From Pyrenula massariospora (taxonomy: Eukaryota > Ascomycota > Eurotiomycetes > Pyrenulales > Pyrenulaceae), in the NCBI GenBank assembly GCA_021030905.1, contig JAGFMI010000012.1, forward strand, positions 1 through 64,000: a stretch of 64,000 nt of DNA, in the 5' to 3' direction. Both the position numbers and the translations under genes were made by a program. This document shows, one piece after another, positions 11,263 through 22,065 of the stretch (position 1 is the first letter of the stretch; each line of letters opens with the position of its first letter). The notes beneath the pieces were generated by a model. The model was given only the letters and a program-made list of their open reading frames with translations, made no database searches and was not told the origin of the DNA.

Positions 11263-14013
11263 TTTATTTATTTTTTATTAAATTTTAGTTCCAAAGATTA
11301 ATTATAATAATATTTAAATAAAGTTTTAACCAGCTCGTACCTAAATAATAATATTTATTTTTTTTATTAAAAAACTTTGTCTTTTTTAACGGATTAAATA
11401 TAATAATTTTATTATTGGATTTTTTTATTAATATTATATGTAAATCAATTAATTCTATTTTATTATATTTTTTAAATTTATAAAATATCTATAATATATT
11501 TATCGCGATAAATTTTATATATTAATATTATAAAAATCTATAAATTGTATTTTAAATATTTTATTATAAATTAAATAAAAGAAAGAAATTAAAAAGTAAT
11601 TAATAATAAAAATTTTAAAACATCGTACTAAAATTTAATATTTAAAAAAAAAATTTTAATTAGTACAGCGCCGTGTGTAAATTTAATTTAAATATTTTAT
11701 TAAATAATTAATAACAAAAAATAATAAATAAATTATTAATAATAATCTATTAAAAGGCGAACGGATTAATATTATTATAAAATAAAATTTTTAAAAGCTT
11801 TCCGCCTTAAGCACTAGCTAGATTAATAATTTATTAAATAATTTAAATAACGTGGTGGTAGTGTTTAATTTTATTAATAATATTATTATATTAACAACTA
11901 ATAATTAACTAAATATAATAAAAATTTTTATATATTTTTAAAGGTAAAATATTTTTTTTATTTAATAAAATATTTTTATTTTTTATTTTTTAAAATTTGT
12001 TTTACTTTATATATATATTTTTTTTAAATTTTATAATAAAATATTTTTTAAATTAAAATTTTAAAATATATTAATTTTAAAAGTTCGATGTTAAATATAG
12101 AATATATTTATATATTATTTAATAGTTTTAATTTATAAATTGTTAATTTTTTAATTTTAAAAGGTTCGATTTATCGATGATTTATTTTTTTACTTAATTA
12201 TAAAGTTTTTAAATTTTTTGTAGAAAGGTAGACCTTATCTTTCTCTTTTAGTTAAAAACTTTCTTTTTAGATTTATTTTTTGTTATTAATATAGTTTTTG
12301 TTAAATTTATTGAGCTTTTTTTATAGCTGCTTTAACAGTTTCCTTTTATAAAGAGTTTTTTGAAAGATTTAAATATTTTTCGAAATTAATTTTATAAAGA
12401 AAATATTTTGTCGTACTATTTTTTCTGTTATTATAATATAATTATGTTACTAATAAATATTTATTTTAATTATTTATATTTATAGAAAGATAATGTCGTA
12501 ATCAATTTTTTAATATTTAATTAATTCTTTCTATTTATCTGTTTGTTTATAAATAAAATATTATTAATATATTTAATTTAATTTTTAATTTTAATATTAT
12601 TATTTTTTTAATATTATAATATAAATAGCTTATTTTTATTTAATATAATTTATTTTAAAAATTTAAAGTATCATACGGTAAAGTTTATAATAATATTTAT
12701 TATTTATAATATTATATAAGTTTTTTTAAATAGTTTAAAAATTATATATTTAATTTATTTATTTATTATTATTATTATTAAGTTATAGCCGCCTAATAGT
12801 GAAAGTTTAGTAATAAAATTAATTTTAATACTTTTTTATAGTTTTATAAGCTTTTTCCATACTATTACCGGTATATAAAGGGATTTATTGATTTTATTTT
12901 TCTGGTAAGATGTATACTTCTAAATATAATTTTTAATTTACTATTTTAACTTTAATATTTAATAAATTCTTTATATTAATTTAATAGTATTATTAATTTT
13001 TAAATATTTATATATAAGTAAGTCGTGATGCTGCTGTATAATTATTTTTATTAATTTTTTTAAAACTATAAGTTTCGCTTTCTTATTTTTTAATTAAAAT
13101 TTTTAAATTCTTATTTCTTATTATACTTTTATATAATAATATTAATAATTTAATTTAAGTTAAAGTTTCTATCTGAATTTTTTTTTAATATAAATTACTT
13201 TATAATCTTTTTTATTATATAATTTTTTTTTAAATTAAGCATATTTATTTAATCGTTTTCTTTACTTAATTAATAATATATTTTAAATTTATATTATTTT
13301 AAAAGTTTTAATTATCGGATCTGCTTTTTATTTAATTATTTTATAATTATAAATATAGCTAAATTTTTATAGTTTATAAATATATTAAGTTGCGAAATAC
13401 TTTTTATATATATTTATTAATATTTAAGCATTATTATTATTATTATTAATAATTTTTTATTATAAATATTATAATTTTATTTTATTAAAATTAAAATTTT
13501 TAAATAATATATTACCGAATTTTATTTTTTATTTTGTAATTATATTAAATATATTTTTATAGTTAAATTTAATGCATTTATCTCGATCTGTTTTAATTAA
13601 TTTACTTTAAATATAATTAATATCGAAGCTTCCGTACAGAATTATATTAACTAATTAAATATTTTTTATTATTTTAAATTCTATTTATATTTGTGATCCT
13701 TTTTAACTAATTTAATTAATAATTCTACTTTATATAAATACTTTTTAATAAATTATCGATTAAAATTATAAAATTTAAAAAAAACTTATATTTTTATAAC
13801 TGTGATTAATTTTAATCATTTTTTAATAATTTTATTTTTTTTAAAATTAATTTATATACTCTTTTATTTAATAATATATTTTAAAAATTTAACTTTTATT
13901 TTATAAAATTTATATTTTTTTAATTTAAGCTGTAACCATACGCTAGCAAGTTTTTATAAAATTTATTTAATTTATTCTTTATATGTTCTAAAGTCTTTAA
14001 AGTAAATAAATAT

Positions 14014-14049
14014 ATTATTTAAATAAATAATAATAAAATTATTTAAATA
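14014..14049 (-). pseudogene. Reverse-transcriptase motif relic (host element)
   Basis: Codons read YLNNFIIIYLNN, aligning residue for residue with FLDNFIIIYLDN at 7,267-7,302. All four Asp are now Asn, showing deeper G-to-A decay than in the nested element. Confidence 0.65.
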
Positions 14050-16132
14050 GAATTTTAGCAAATTATTTATTAATATTTAATATATAATCGGTACATTAAT
14101 AAATTTAAAAAATATTATTTAATATTTATAATATTTATATTATATTTTAAAAGTCGTTTTTTATTCTTTGCTTTTTTTTTTATATATATTAAGTTATAAA
14201 CTTTTTGTTAATTTAATTTTATAAAGTATTTCGCTTCTTATAATCTATTTTTTATTTTTATAATATTAAATAATAAATACCAATTTTTCATAATAATTTT
14301 ATTAAATTTTTTATAATTAATATATAATTTTAGTTCTTCGTTTTATCTTTTTAATATAAATAAAATAAATAAATCTATTAATAATTTAGATTTTTTAATA
14401 AATTTTTTTTAAATTATTTTAGATATAGTTTTGTAGAATATTAAATTTTTTTTTAAATAATTTATATATTAATTTAAATATAGGTTCCTTGTTTAATTAT
14501 AATTTAATTTTATAATTTTATAGTTAATATTTTAATAATATATTTATATTTATTTTATTTTTAAATAACTCATTTTATATAGCGTATTTTTAAAATATTA
14601 TTAAAATTATATATTTTTTTAATATTTTGTTTTCGTTGCAACTTTTTTTTTTTTAAATTATTAAAAAAATTAATCTTTATTTTGTGAAGCTGTTTAATTT
14701 AAAAAAAAAAATTTTTATAAATTTTTATTTTTTGTCTTTTTTATTTATCAATATATTATAATATTATATAAATTCTTATATAATTATATAATTATATTTA
14801 TTAAATTTGAATTTTCTTGTTTACTAGTTAATATTCGAATTATATTTTTATAATTATAATATATTAAAAATTATTTAATTAACTGCTATTATTATAACAT
14901 TTAAATATATAGTTTCGATATGGCCATTCATTTTACATTATAATGGTTTTGTTTCGATCAATACTTTCTGAGTCTGGTACTTCTAAAAGTCCTTGATCTA
15001 AGAAATAGCGGTAAATTTCCTTTTTATATGCTATATAGATAAATCCTACTACGCATATATATTATGTAGTTTAAATATATTTATTATTTGCTTTATTTTT
15101 TTATTTTTTATTATATTAAAATTTTAAATTTTTTAAAAATAAATCTTGTTGTCCATTTTTTTTAAATATTTTTTATATAAATTAACTAAGTAATATATTT
15201 ACAGTATATTTTTATATTTATTTTTTAAATATATTTTATAAAATAGTACTTTTTAGTATAAATTTTTATAATTTAATAAAATTATTTATTAGCTTTTCGC
15301 ATGTTTTTAATTAATAATTATTAAAAATTAATTTTATAAGTTTATAGAGCTAGTCTTTAAATAATTTTTTATTTTTATTTATTATTTATTATTTTAAAAT
15401 ATTATTATTTTAGATAGACTATATCATATTTTTATTTAATAATTAAATATTTTTATTTTATTTTTTAAATACTATATATTATCTTTTAAAATTAATATTA
15501 TTTATATTTATTAAATAAATATATTTTTTAATCTTTTAATTAGTAATTATTAAGTTATTCTTACTCGATTGTTTATATTTTCTAATTTATTTTATTAATT
15601 TTTTCTAAAAAGTATATATTGTTTTTCTTATTTTTGAAATAATAAAAATAATTTTTTTTTTATATTTTTTTTATTTTTTATTATACGCTTAATTATAATA
15701 AATTATTTTAATATTATAATTTTTTTTTAATTTATAAAATATATAATTTTTATAGATATATTAATTTTAATAAGTTTTTTTATAAAAAAATTTTTTAATA
15801 TTAAAATATAGATTATTTTTATATATTTTTTTAAAATAATTAAATTATTTTATATTTTAATTTCGACTTTTTATTTTTTATTTTTTTTTTAAAAAAATAA
15901 CTGTTTATTCTTTTTCTTTTTATAATTAAATTACTTTATTATTTTTTAATATTATAAAGTTATATAAAAATATTTTTTTTGTATCCGTATTTTTTTATTA
16001 ATTAATTAATTAAAAATATTTTAATTTTTTATCTTCAATTTTATTTTTTTTAAATATTTTTTTTAATATTTATACGACTTTTAATATATCTATTTAATAA
16101 ATTATATTAAATTTTTTAATTAATTTATTTCG

Positions 16133-16174
16133 ATAATTTTATATTATATAATTTATCTTTTTATATAAATAGCA
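16133..16174 (-). pseudogene. gag zinc-knuckle relic (host element)
   Basis: Codons read C-Y-L-Y-K-K-I-N-Y-I-I-stop-N-Y with the CX2CX4HX4C spacing. Three of the four metal ligands have become Tyr. Confidence 0.6.
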
Positions 16175-16977
16175 GCTTTTAATTATATTTTTATTTATAT
16201 ATTTTTTTATTTATAATTTTTTTTTACATTATTAATTTATATTGTATTTAAATTAAAACTTTTCATTTTCTATATATAAAAATATTTAAATTTTTAAAAA
16301 ATTTTTTTAAATATATACTAATATTTTATATTATATTATTTATATAATTATATTAATTAGTAATTTTTTAACTAATTATTATTTTTTTAATTAAATTTTT
16401 TAATAAAATAATTTTTATTTTTATTTTTATTTATATAAATTTATTTTTAATATTATTTTTTAATTTTATTTAAAATATTATTATAAAAATTTTATTTTTT
16501 TATTTTAATTTTATAAAATTTTTTTTAAAATATTAAATATATTTTACTATAAAATATATTTATTGTATTTATTATATAGTTTTATTAATATTTTTTTTAA
16601 TATTTATTATATTAAATACTTTTTTTATTTTTTTTTAAAATATAATAAAATTTTTAAAAATTTTAATAGTAATAATTTTAGAGTTGTTTAAATTTTTTTT
16701 TTTAATTTTAATTAATAAATAGTTTTATATTTATAGTTTAAATTATTTATAAGTTTTTTTTTTTTAAATAATTTTACTATAAATATAATATATTTATTAA
16801 TAATAATTTTATTTTTTTAAAATTTAAAGTAAATTTAATATTAAGCGAACTAGTTATTAAATTTTTATTAAATTTTATTATATTTATTTAATAAGAATCT
16901 TTTTACTTTTTTAATTTTTATTAAATTAGTTAAGAATCCTTCTTATTTTAAATAAATTGTCTTTAAAATATTTAAAA

Positions 16978-17333
16978 TATTATATAGATATTACTAAATA
17001 ATCGGTAATATTTATGTAGATTAATTTTTAAAAAATATTTATAAAAAGATTATAAGGATAGTTTAATATTTTTATAATTAACTAAATATTTAACTATTTA
17101 AGTTGAATACGCTTTTTATTCTATTTAAAAAAACAAAATTGATTTCTATATATTTTTCTTTTAAATTATATAAATAGCTAAATAAAGAAGCTTTTTAAAT
17201 AAAAACTATTTAATAATATTATTCTTCTTTTTAAATTATATAAATTATTTATTATATAACCCGAAATTAATTTTATACTATCTTTCTAAAACTATAAATA
17301 TTATAAAGATGCTTGGGAAGAGTATCCATAACA
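16978..17333 (-). repeat. 5' LTR of the host element (356 bp)
   Basis: It starts TATTATATAGATA (TG turned into TA) and ends CCATAACA at 17,333. It aligns with the LTRs at 2,830 and 4,256/10,913. This is the right end of the recognisable transposon cluster. Confidence 0.65.
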
Positions 17334-17950
17334 TCCAGATTGTATTTATATAATATTTATATTATAAAATAAATAAATAAATATTAAAAAAAAATAAAGT
17401 TATTTTTATATATTATTAATTATAATTATATAAATAATTATTTAAAATTGTTATTTCAAATAAAAATATTTTATTTTTAAATTATTTTAATTTTTAAAAA
17501 ATAAATAAATAGTTTTATTATACAATTTAAAATTATCAATACGTACTTTTGTCAATATTTATAGATACTTGGATGTTTCTTTACGAGGCTTTATAACATG
17601 AATAAAATTTTACTACTTATTATTTTAATTAATTAAATTATATCCATAGTAATCAAAATATCTATTAAAAAATATATTATAAATAAAAATATAAAATATT
17701 TAATATATATTTTATTTTTAAATTGAATTAATACAATATGAAATCAAAAATAACTCTTATTATTAATCCGATTATTATTTTAATTACATATTTGACATCT
17801 TATTTAGAAAAAGAGAATAGAATAAATATTAATAATAATGACACAGAAAACCCTGGACCTAAAATTAAAGATTTAATTCAAATAAAAAATATTTATTTAA
17901 ATACTTAATAAAATAAAAATAATTATTTATTATTTATATATTTTAATTCA
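17334..17950. other. A+T-rich flank of the transposon block
   Basis: A+T-rich but not recognisably part of the LTR family. It shares a few blocks with the other A+T patch at 21,433-22,065 (TTATTATTTTAATT, then TATCTATTAAAA, then TTTAATATATA, in the same order). It contains one short open frame (17,738-17,908). Otherwise nothing can be assigned. Confidence 0.5.
17738..17908 (+). CDS. Possible 56-residue ORF with an NPGP motif
   Basis: ATG to TAA gives 56 residues. The first 22 are hydrophobic apart from the extreme N-terminus and could be a signal or membrane segment. Residues 35-41 read DTENPGP. The NPGP core is the hallmark of 2A ribosome-skipping peptides, but 2A has Asp-x-Glu-x-Asn-Pro-Gly-Pro, and here one residue is missing between Glu and Asn. 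In such A+T-rich DNA an ORF of this size is expected by chance, although CCTGGACCT is unusual for the surroundings. I do not recognise a family. Confidence 0.2.
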   Translation: MKSKITLIINPIIILITYLTSYLEKENRININNNDTENPGPKIKDLIQIKNIYLNT

Positions 17951-17971
17951 AAGCGAAAAATTAGCTGAGTA

Positions 17972-18611
17972 ATGGCGGCCACTTTAGCGACCACTTTAGC
18001 GGCCAAACTTTATTTCAACGGTCCTGCAATAGCTATACTTGGAGTGGACGAATGCACACTGGTCACTTAGGGTTTCTGAAGAGTCTGCGTTGTATTCAGT
18101 ACTGGAATGATGATCCATTGCAAAATTTTGTTCATTGTGAATTGTGCAAGGGCCGCAGGAGCAAGGACACCTTTGTAATACACAAAAATTCCCTTGCGAT
18201 CGTTAGAACAAAGCCACGAATCCCTCTTTGAAAGCTCAACCCGCATCAGGATAACCTCTGCACTTGCGCATCTTTGCAATTGACAAATCACCTGATGGAG
18301 CATCCACAAAACTACGAGATGCTTAAAGAAAATTGCTCTTCCTCCTGACCTGAACAATTATCAGTCTCACATTGACCCAAGAAGATTGGAACACGTACCA
18401 TGAGCAGTGGTTTGAGGAACAATTCGCCTCTGGGATTTCGAATCTCTCAAAAACTCCAGCAAGCCTGCCAGTCGATGTGGTCATCGAGGGCGAAAGAATC
18501 GCCAACTTCATATCCATCGAAGTCTTCTTGGATCATCTCAAAATTCATGCCGAGGGCAGGCTGAGCAATATTAGGATGGAACTGATTGGTAAAAGGGTAT
18601 TGGTCTCCTGA
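17972..18611 (+). pseudogene. Doubtful gene or gene relic beside MAT1-1-1
   Basis: Normal base composition returns here. An ATG at 17,972 opens 33 codons. A 52-bp GT..TAG intron (18,020-18,071) would join it in phase to a Cys-containing stretch (CELCKGRRSKD near 18,140-18,175). That stretch then meets an in-frame TGA near 18,230, and the same frame continues for about 40 codons. A second open stretch in another frame (18,372-18,611, with EDWNTYHEQWFEEQF) ends in TGA. A 60-bp intron starting GTAATA at about 18,174 would bypass the first stop, but I see no GT donor that joins the last part. Either there are unseen splice sites or the gene is broken. No homology is recognised. Confidence 0.25.
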
Positions 18612-18713
18612 TGCTATGAGCGTGTTGCGTTGTTCTGCAACGACGTCTGCGGCTCGAAGGGGCGTTGCCTGGAGGACATAAAAGTCAACCCGTGAATTCA
18701 GGAATGGAAGGGT

Positions 18714-19778
18714 TCATATGCTTACGCGTTGGACAGCTGTCTCAGATGTCTTGTTCATTAGGTCGTTTTGAGCGATGACATTGCTAGAGGTCTCTTCACT
18801 CTGGCCCTCGCAATTCTGTCCGACCTCCGCCTCACCTTTGATGCCGTTTTCCTCTGGATTATGCTGCCTGGTCTGGGCCGAGGTTGCAAAGGACAGCTCC
18901 ACGCGATTTTGCTCGGGAGCGTGACCAGCTGGACGAGATGCGAAGCCGATTGCATAGCAGTAGTCCGTGATGTCTGTGACTGACAGATTCGTTGTTATGG
19001 TAGCGCGCTGAACCCGGCTTTCACTATCTGCGGTGCGAGTGAGGTTAATTTCTCTGCCGTCCGTGTTGACGATCCATCCCATCGTATCGACATAGTCCTC
19101 CGCCCGAATCATTGGAACATATGGCGCTGCTTGCTCCATGAAGCCTTCAAGCGTAACCGCATCCCGGTCAGCGGCATCACGAAGTTCAGAAAAAGCTTTA
19201 GCCAAAAGTGCCCAGATTGCTTGGTTCGGGTCAACTTTCCACATGTCCTTAATCAGACCTGACTTGGCCTTTTGAGGATGACCTTGGAAGACTGAGTTCA
19301 TGTAGCCTTCAACATCTATCAGCATTTCTACTTCACTTTTCGATGGGCTGCACTTACGTCTGTACGCCATAAAGGAATTCAGAGGACGCAGTTTTCCTGT
19401 CTTCTCACCACGAGCGCGAGCGTGACCGCGGCGTCTCGCCGCTGCGCGAGCAATTGGGCTTGGAGTCATAGATGAATTTGATCGGGTCGTGAAGTTTGGT
19501 GCGCGTGCAATGTCTGGTTGAGCTGCAAAATCCGGCTGCGGTGTGAACGTCGGCTGGCCCATGATGGTTGGCTGAATGGTTGCGGCTCCAAAAGGTAGAG
19601 TAAGTAGCATTGATTCATGGACTGGAGCGTTTAAGAGTTGACGGCAGAGGTTGTTCCGCTGCTCAGCAGTCAGAAAAGGCCCGAAGCTGTTCATAGAATC
19701 AGCAATCGTGCGAAACGCTGCGTCAGCCATATCGTGGTGTTGGCAAATGGGTGCAAGTAATTCAAACGAAGTATACAC
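18714..19778 (-). CDS. MAT1-1-1: Mating-type protein MAT1-1-1 (alpha-box transcription factor)
   Basis: MAT1-1-1 is the master regulator of the MAT1-1 mating identity, a nuclear DNA-binding protein. The diagnostic alpha box starts near residue 131 with RPLNSFMAYR and continues, after splicing, as RYMNSVFQGHPQKAKSG, then MWKVDP and WALLAKAFSELRD. A 51-bp intron lies at 19,307-19,357 (GTAAGT..GAAG) at the place where MAT1-1-1 genes carry a conserved intron. It is a multiple of three and has no stop, so the frame reads through it. Removing it restores the family sequence and gives 337 aa. An Arg-rich basic stretch precedes the box. The C-terminal part contains APYVPMIRAEDYVDTMGW, also family-like. 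The start at 19,778 is the first ATG; Met-17 is an alternative. It is divergent from the gene at 20,245. Confidence 0.93.
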   Translation of the reverse strand: MYTSFELLAPICQHHDMADAAFRTIADSMNSFGPFLTAEQRNNLCRQLLNAPVHESMLLTLPFGAATIQPTIMGQPTFTPQPDFAAQPDIARAPNFTTRSNSSMTPSPIARAAARRRGHARARGEKTGKLRPLNSFMAYRRKCSPSKSEVEMLIDVEGYMNSVFQGHPQKAKSGLIKDMWKVDPNQAIWALLAKAFSELRDAADRDAVTLEGFMEQAAPYVPMIRAEDYVDTMGWIVNTDGREINLTRTADSESRVQRATITTNLSVTDITDYCYAIGFASRPAGHAPEQNRVELSFATSAQTRQHNPEENGIKGEAEVGQNCEGQSEETSSNVIAQNDLMNKTSETAVQRVSI

Positions 19779-20244
19779 AATGCTGGAAGTTGGATACTAG
19801 AATTGAAAGCGTGCAATATGCAGAGAGCAAGGAGAGTTGAAGAAGTTGGTCAACAACAAGTTGAAGGATTTCAAAAAAAGAAATGGAATAAAGCTGTGGT
19901 GGGTGGCCGGTATCTTGTCGCTTCACAATGAATAGACAACAATACTTAGCGGGAAAATACTCGGCGAATTTCGAGAGAAGCCCCGACGTTTATTGTCAAG
20001 AGAGTCTACATTCTGCATTCACTATAGCCCCTGTTAAGCTTGGGCCTCCTCATTAACTCACTAGAGGCAAAAGTGAGTTAAGTGGCTTAGAACTGTGTGT
20101 GTGATGCGCATCGCGCGATTCCACATTTTCTTTGTTTCCAGAATCATAGTCTGTGTTTTGGTTCTACCCGCAAGCTCAGCGCGCTATCTCCATTACTCAA
20201 CACGTCGCATGGGTCTTTCAATCTAGAAATCGAATTTGAACAGT
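19779..20244. promoter_or_regulatory. Shared divergent promoter of the two MAT genes
   Basis: 466 bp separate the start codons of MAT1-1-1 (minus) and the six-exon gene (plus). Normal base composition, no ORF. Both genes must be driven from here, so they are probably co-regulated. No specific operator was identified. Confidence 0.6.
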
Positions 20245-21432
20245 ATGGAGACAGCAACCTCGAACACTGACTTCTCTGCCGAGCGTGGCATCATAGATGG
20301 TAGGCAGGATGACTACCACGCACGATTTCAGCCGCCGACTAATGATTTAAAGCCTCAGGATCCGTCCTCAAAGCATGCACTGAGCGATATCTCCTTGTTC
20401 TCATCCAAGAGACTCTTCGTGCTAAAGCCTATGATCTGTGCAACCAGCTGTCTTCGCCTTCCGCCATTTCTCAATCCAACAGACTTGCCTTTCTGGAGAG
20501 AGAACTGCGGAGGCTTGCCAATTATCCAGACCTCTTCGGCTCAAATCCATCCAAACTGCGATTTTCCTATGCTATGAGTCAAGATGCAATTTTTTGGTTC
20601 AAGAGAGCTTCGAAGGACCTGTTGACGAAACAGGAGCTCCGTTTGAGCGACAAACAGCTCAGGATCAAGAAGCTTGGAGAAGAGCCTGGGAAACTGAAAC
20701 CCTGGGAACTTTATCTACGCAACTATGTTCCAGGGACCTCAGAACCTATCAAGCGAACGAATCCAGAATCTACTGTCCAGTGGATAACCCCTATAGGTAT
20801 GGCGATTGCAGGACAGTTTGATAGTCTCGAAAAGGCACTCATCCAAAAGTTTGATAATGTGTGTCCCTTTCGAAAAGTATGTAAAACCCTCTAATCCTCG
20901 ACAGGAACCTGAACCTGAACAAGAGCCAGCTGAATCTGCTAAATTCATGTTGCCTGTAAGTTTCTAAATAGTAACTCTCATGGAGTCAATCATCTAATCT
21001 ACTGAAGGATGATCCAATTCCATCCGACGCTTCATCAATGAAGGTCATCCCATGGAGCTTTGCTTTCCAGCGCATCGCAGTTCGTATATATCTGCCAATC
21101 GTAATGACAAGCTAAAAAATTTCCCAGAAGCCGGTCATGCCGCTACCTGAGCTTGTCAACCCTGCTCGCTTGCCGCACTTGGAATTTAGTGACGTGAGCG
21201 AGATGAATGCAGTTCTCGGTAACTTGAAATTTCCACTCAAATGAGATGTTAGGCTAATACGAGCATAGTTGCAATTACTTCAGATCCTTATCAGCCTCTA
21301 CCACAGCTCTACTTACTAAATCAAATGCCCGTATGGGAAGTCAGGACTTATGGCAAGCAATCCGAGACAGAGTTGCAGGAGATTCGTAGAAAGCCGAGCA
21401 AAGAGGGCAACATAACTTCTCAGCCTCCCTAA
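20245..21432 (+). CDS. MAT1-1-linked protein of unknown function, six exons
   Basis: Exons 20,245-20,299, 20,359-20,858, 20,905-20,955, 21,008-21,079, 21,128-21,218 and 21,269-21,432 join in phase to 933 nt (310 aa). The introns are 59, 46, 52, 48 and 50 bp. All are GT..AG, and several have clear branch sites (GACTAATG before the first acceptor, CTCTAATCC before the second). ATG 20,245 is the first in frame. The protein has a helical N-terminal part (VLIQETLRAKAYDL, LAFLERELRRLANYP), a motif-like WELYLRNYVPGTSEP, an acidic EPEPEQEP linker and a Pro-rich C-terminus. No signal peptide or membrane segment. Its place opposite MAT1-1-1 suggests an accessory MAT1-1 gene such as MAT1-1-5 or a relative of MAT1-1-2, but I cannot identify it by motif. 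Confidence 0.7.
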
Positions 21433-22065
21433 ATATAAAATATTATAAATTATTGATCATTAATTTCTATTACTATTTATATATATTAAATGCTTGAGTT
21501 GAGTAATAAAATTTTTAATTTAAAGATAGAATTTTAAATAGTTTAATAAAATTAAATAATAACTTTATATTTTATAAAATTTATAATTATATTCCAAAAT
21601 TGATTAATTTTTTCCAAAAGAAAGGTATTATTTAAAATCTTAATTATTGTTTTTATATATATTTATTATAGATCTTAAAGTAAGTATAGAACTTTTTATA
21701 TAATTTATAAATTAAATTTTTTTAAACTGATTGATTATTTAATAATAAATATATATATGTTTTTAAATTAATATTAAAAAGTAAAATATTATAAATAATC
21801 TAACTATAATTTTATATTTAATAAATTAAATTAGATTTATTTTTTTATAGTATTGAATGTTATATTATAAATTTTATTATTTAACTGCAAAATTTTTTTT
21901 AATTAATAACTAGTACAATTTTACTCTTTATTATTTTAATTGCTATATTTATATTCGTAAATAAAGTTTTAATATATATAATAATTAAATATGTTAATGA
22001 AAAGTATCTATTAAAATAAAGACATATAATCTTTAATATATACTTACACTTAATTAGAACCAGTG
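21433..22065. other. A+T-rich relic bordering the MAT genes
   Basis: Abrupt change to A+T-rich sequence directly after the stop of the upstream gene. No open frame or LTR motif. Some blocks resemble the A+T patch at 17,334-17,950 in the same orientation. Probably a RIP-mutated repeat. The upstream gene's transcript probably ends inside it. Confidence 0.5.

Larger units (their letters stand above)
4256..17333 (-). mobile_element. Older, heavily RIP-mutated Gypsy element that hosts a nested insertion
   Basis: The left LTR begins at 4,256 (TGTTACGTAAATAC), is interrupted at 4,288 and resumes at 10,913. The right LTR is 16,978-17,333. Without the nested 6,624 bp and the duplicated 5 bp, the element is about 6.45 kb, normal for Gypsy. 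Gag is at the right (knuckle relic 16,133-16,174) and RT to its left (14,014-14,049), so it reads on the minus strand. The RT core has become YLNN. No matching target duplication is visible at its outer ends (AAAGG versus TCCAG), so an end may have been rearranged. Confidence 0.65.

Noticed and set aside
1-17950. Mitochondrial or bacterial origin for the A+T-rich block
   Set aside because: Nested LTR elements with Gypsy motifs and RIP-type changes explain it; no mitochondrial genes were seen.
20236-20577. Single-exon reading of the start of the MAT-linked gene (113 codons)
   Set aside because: After codon 19 the frame leaves the protein-like sequence; a 59-bp intron at 20,300-20,358 restores it.
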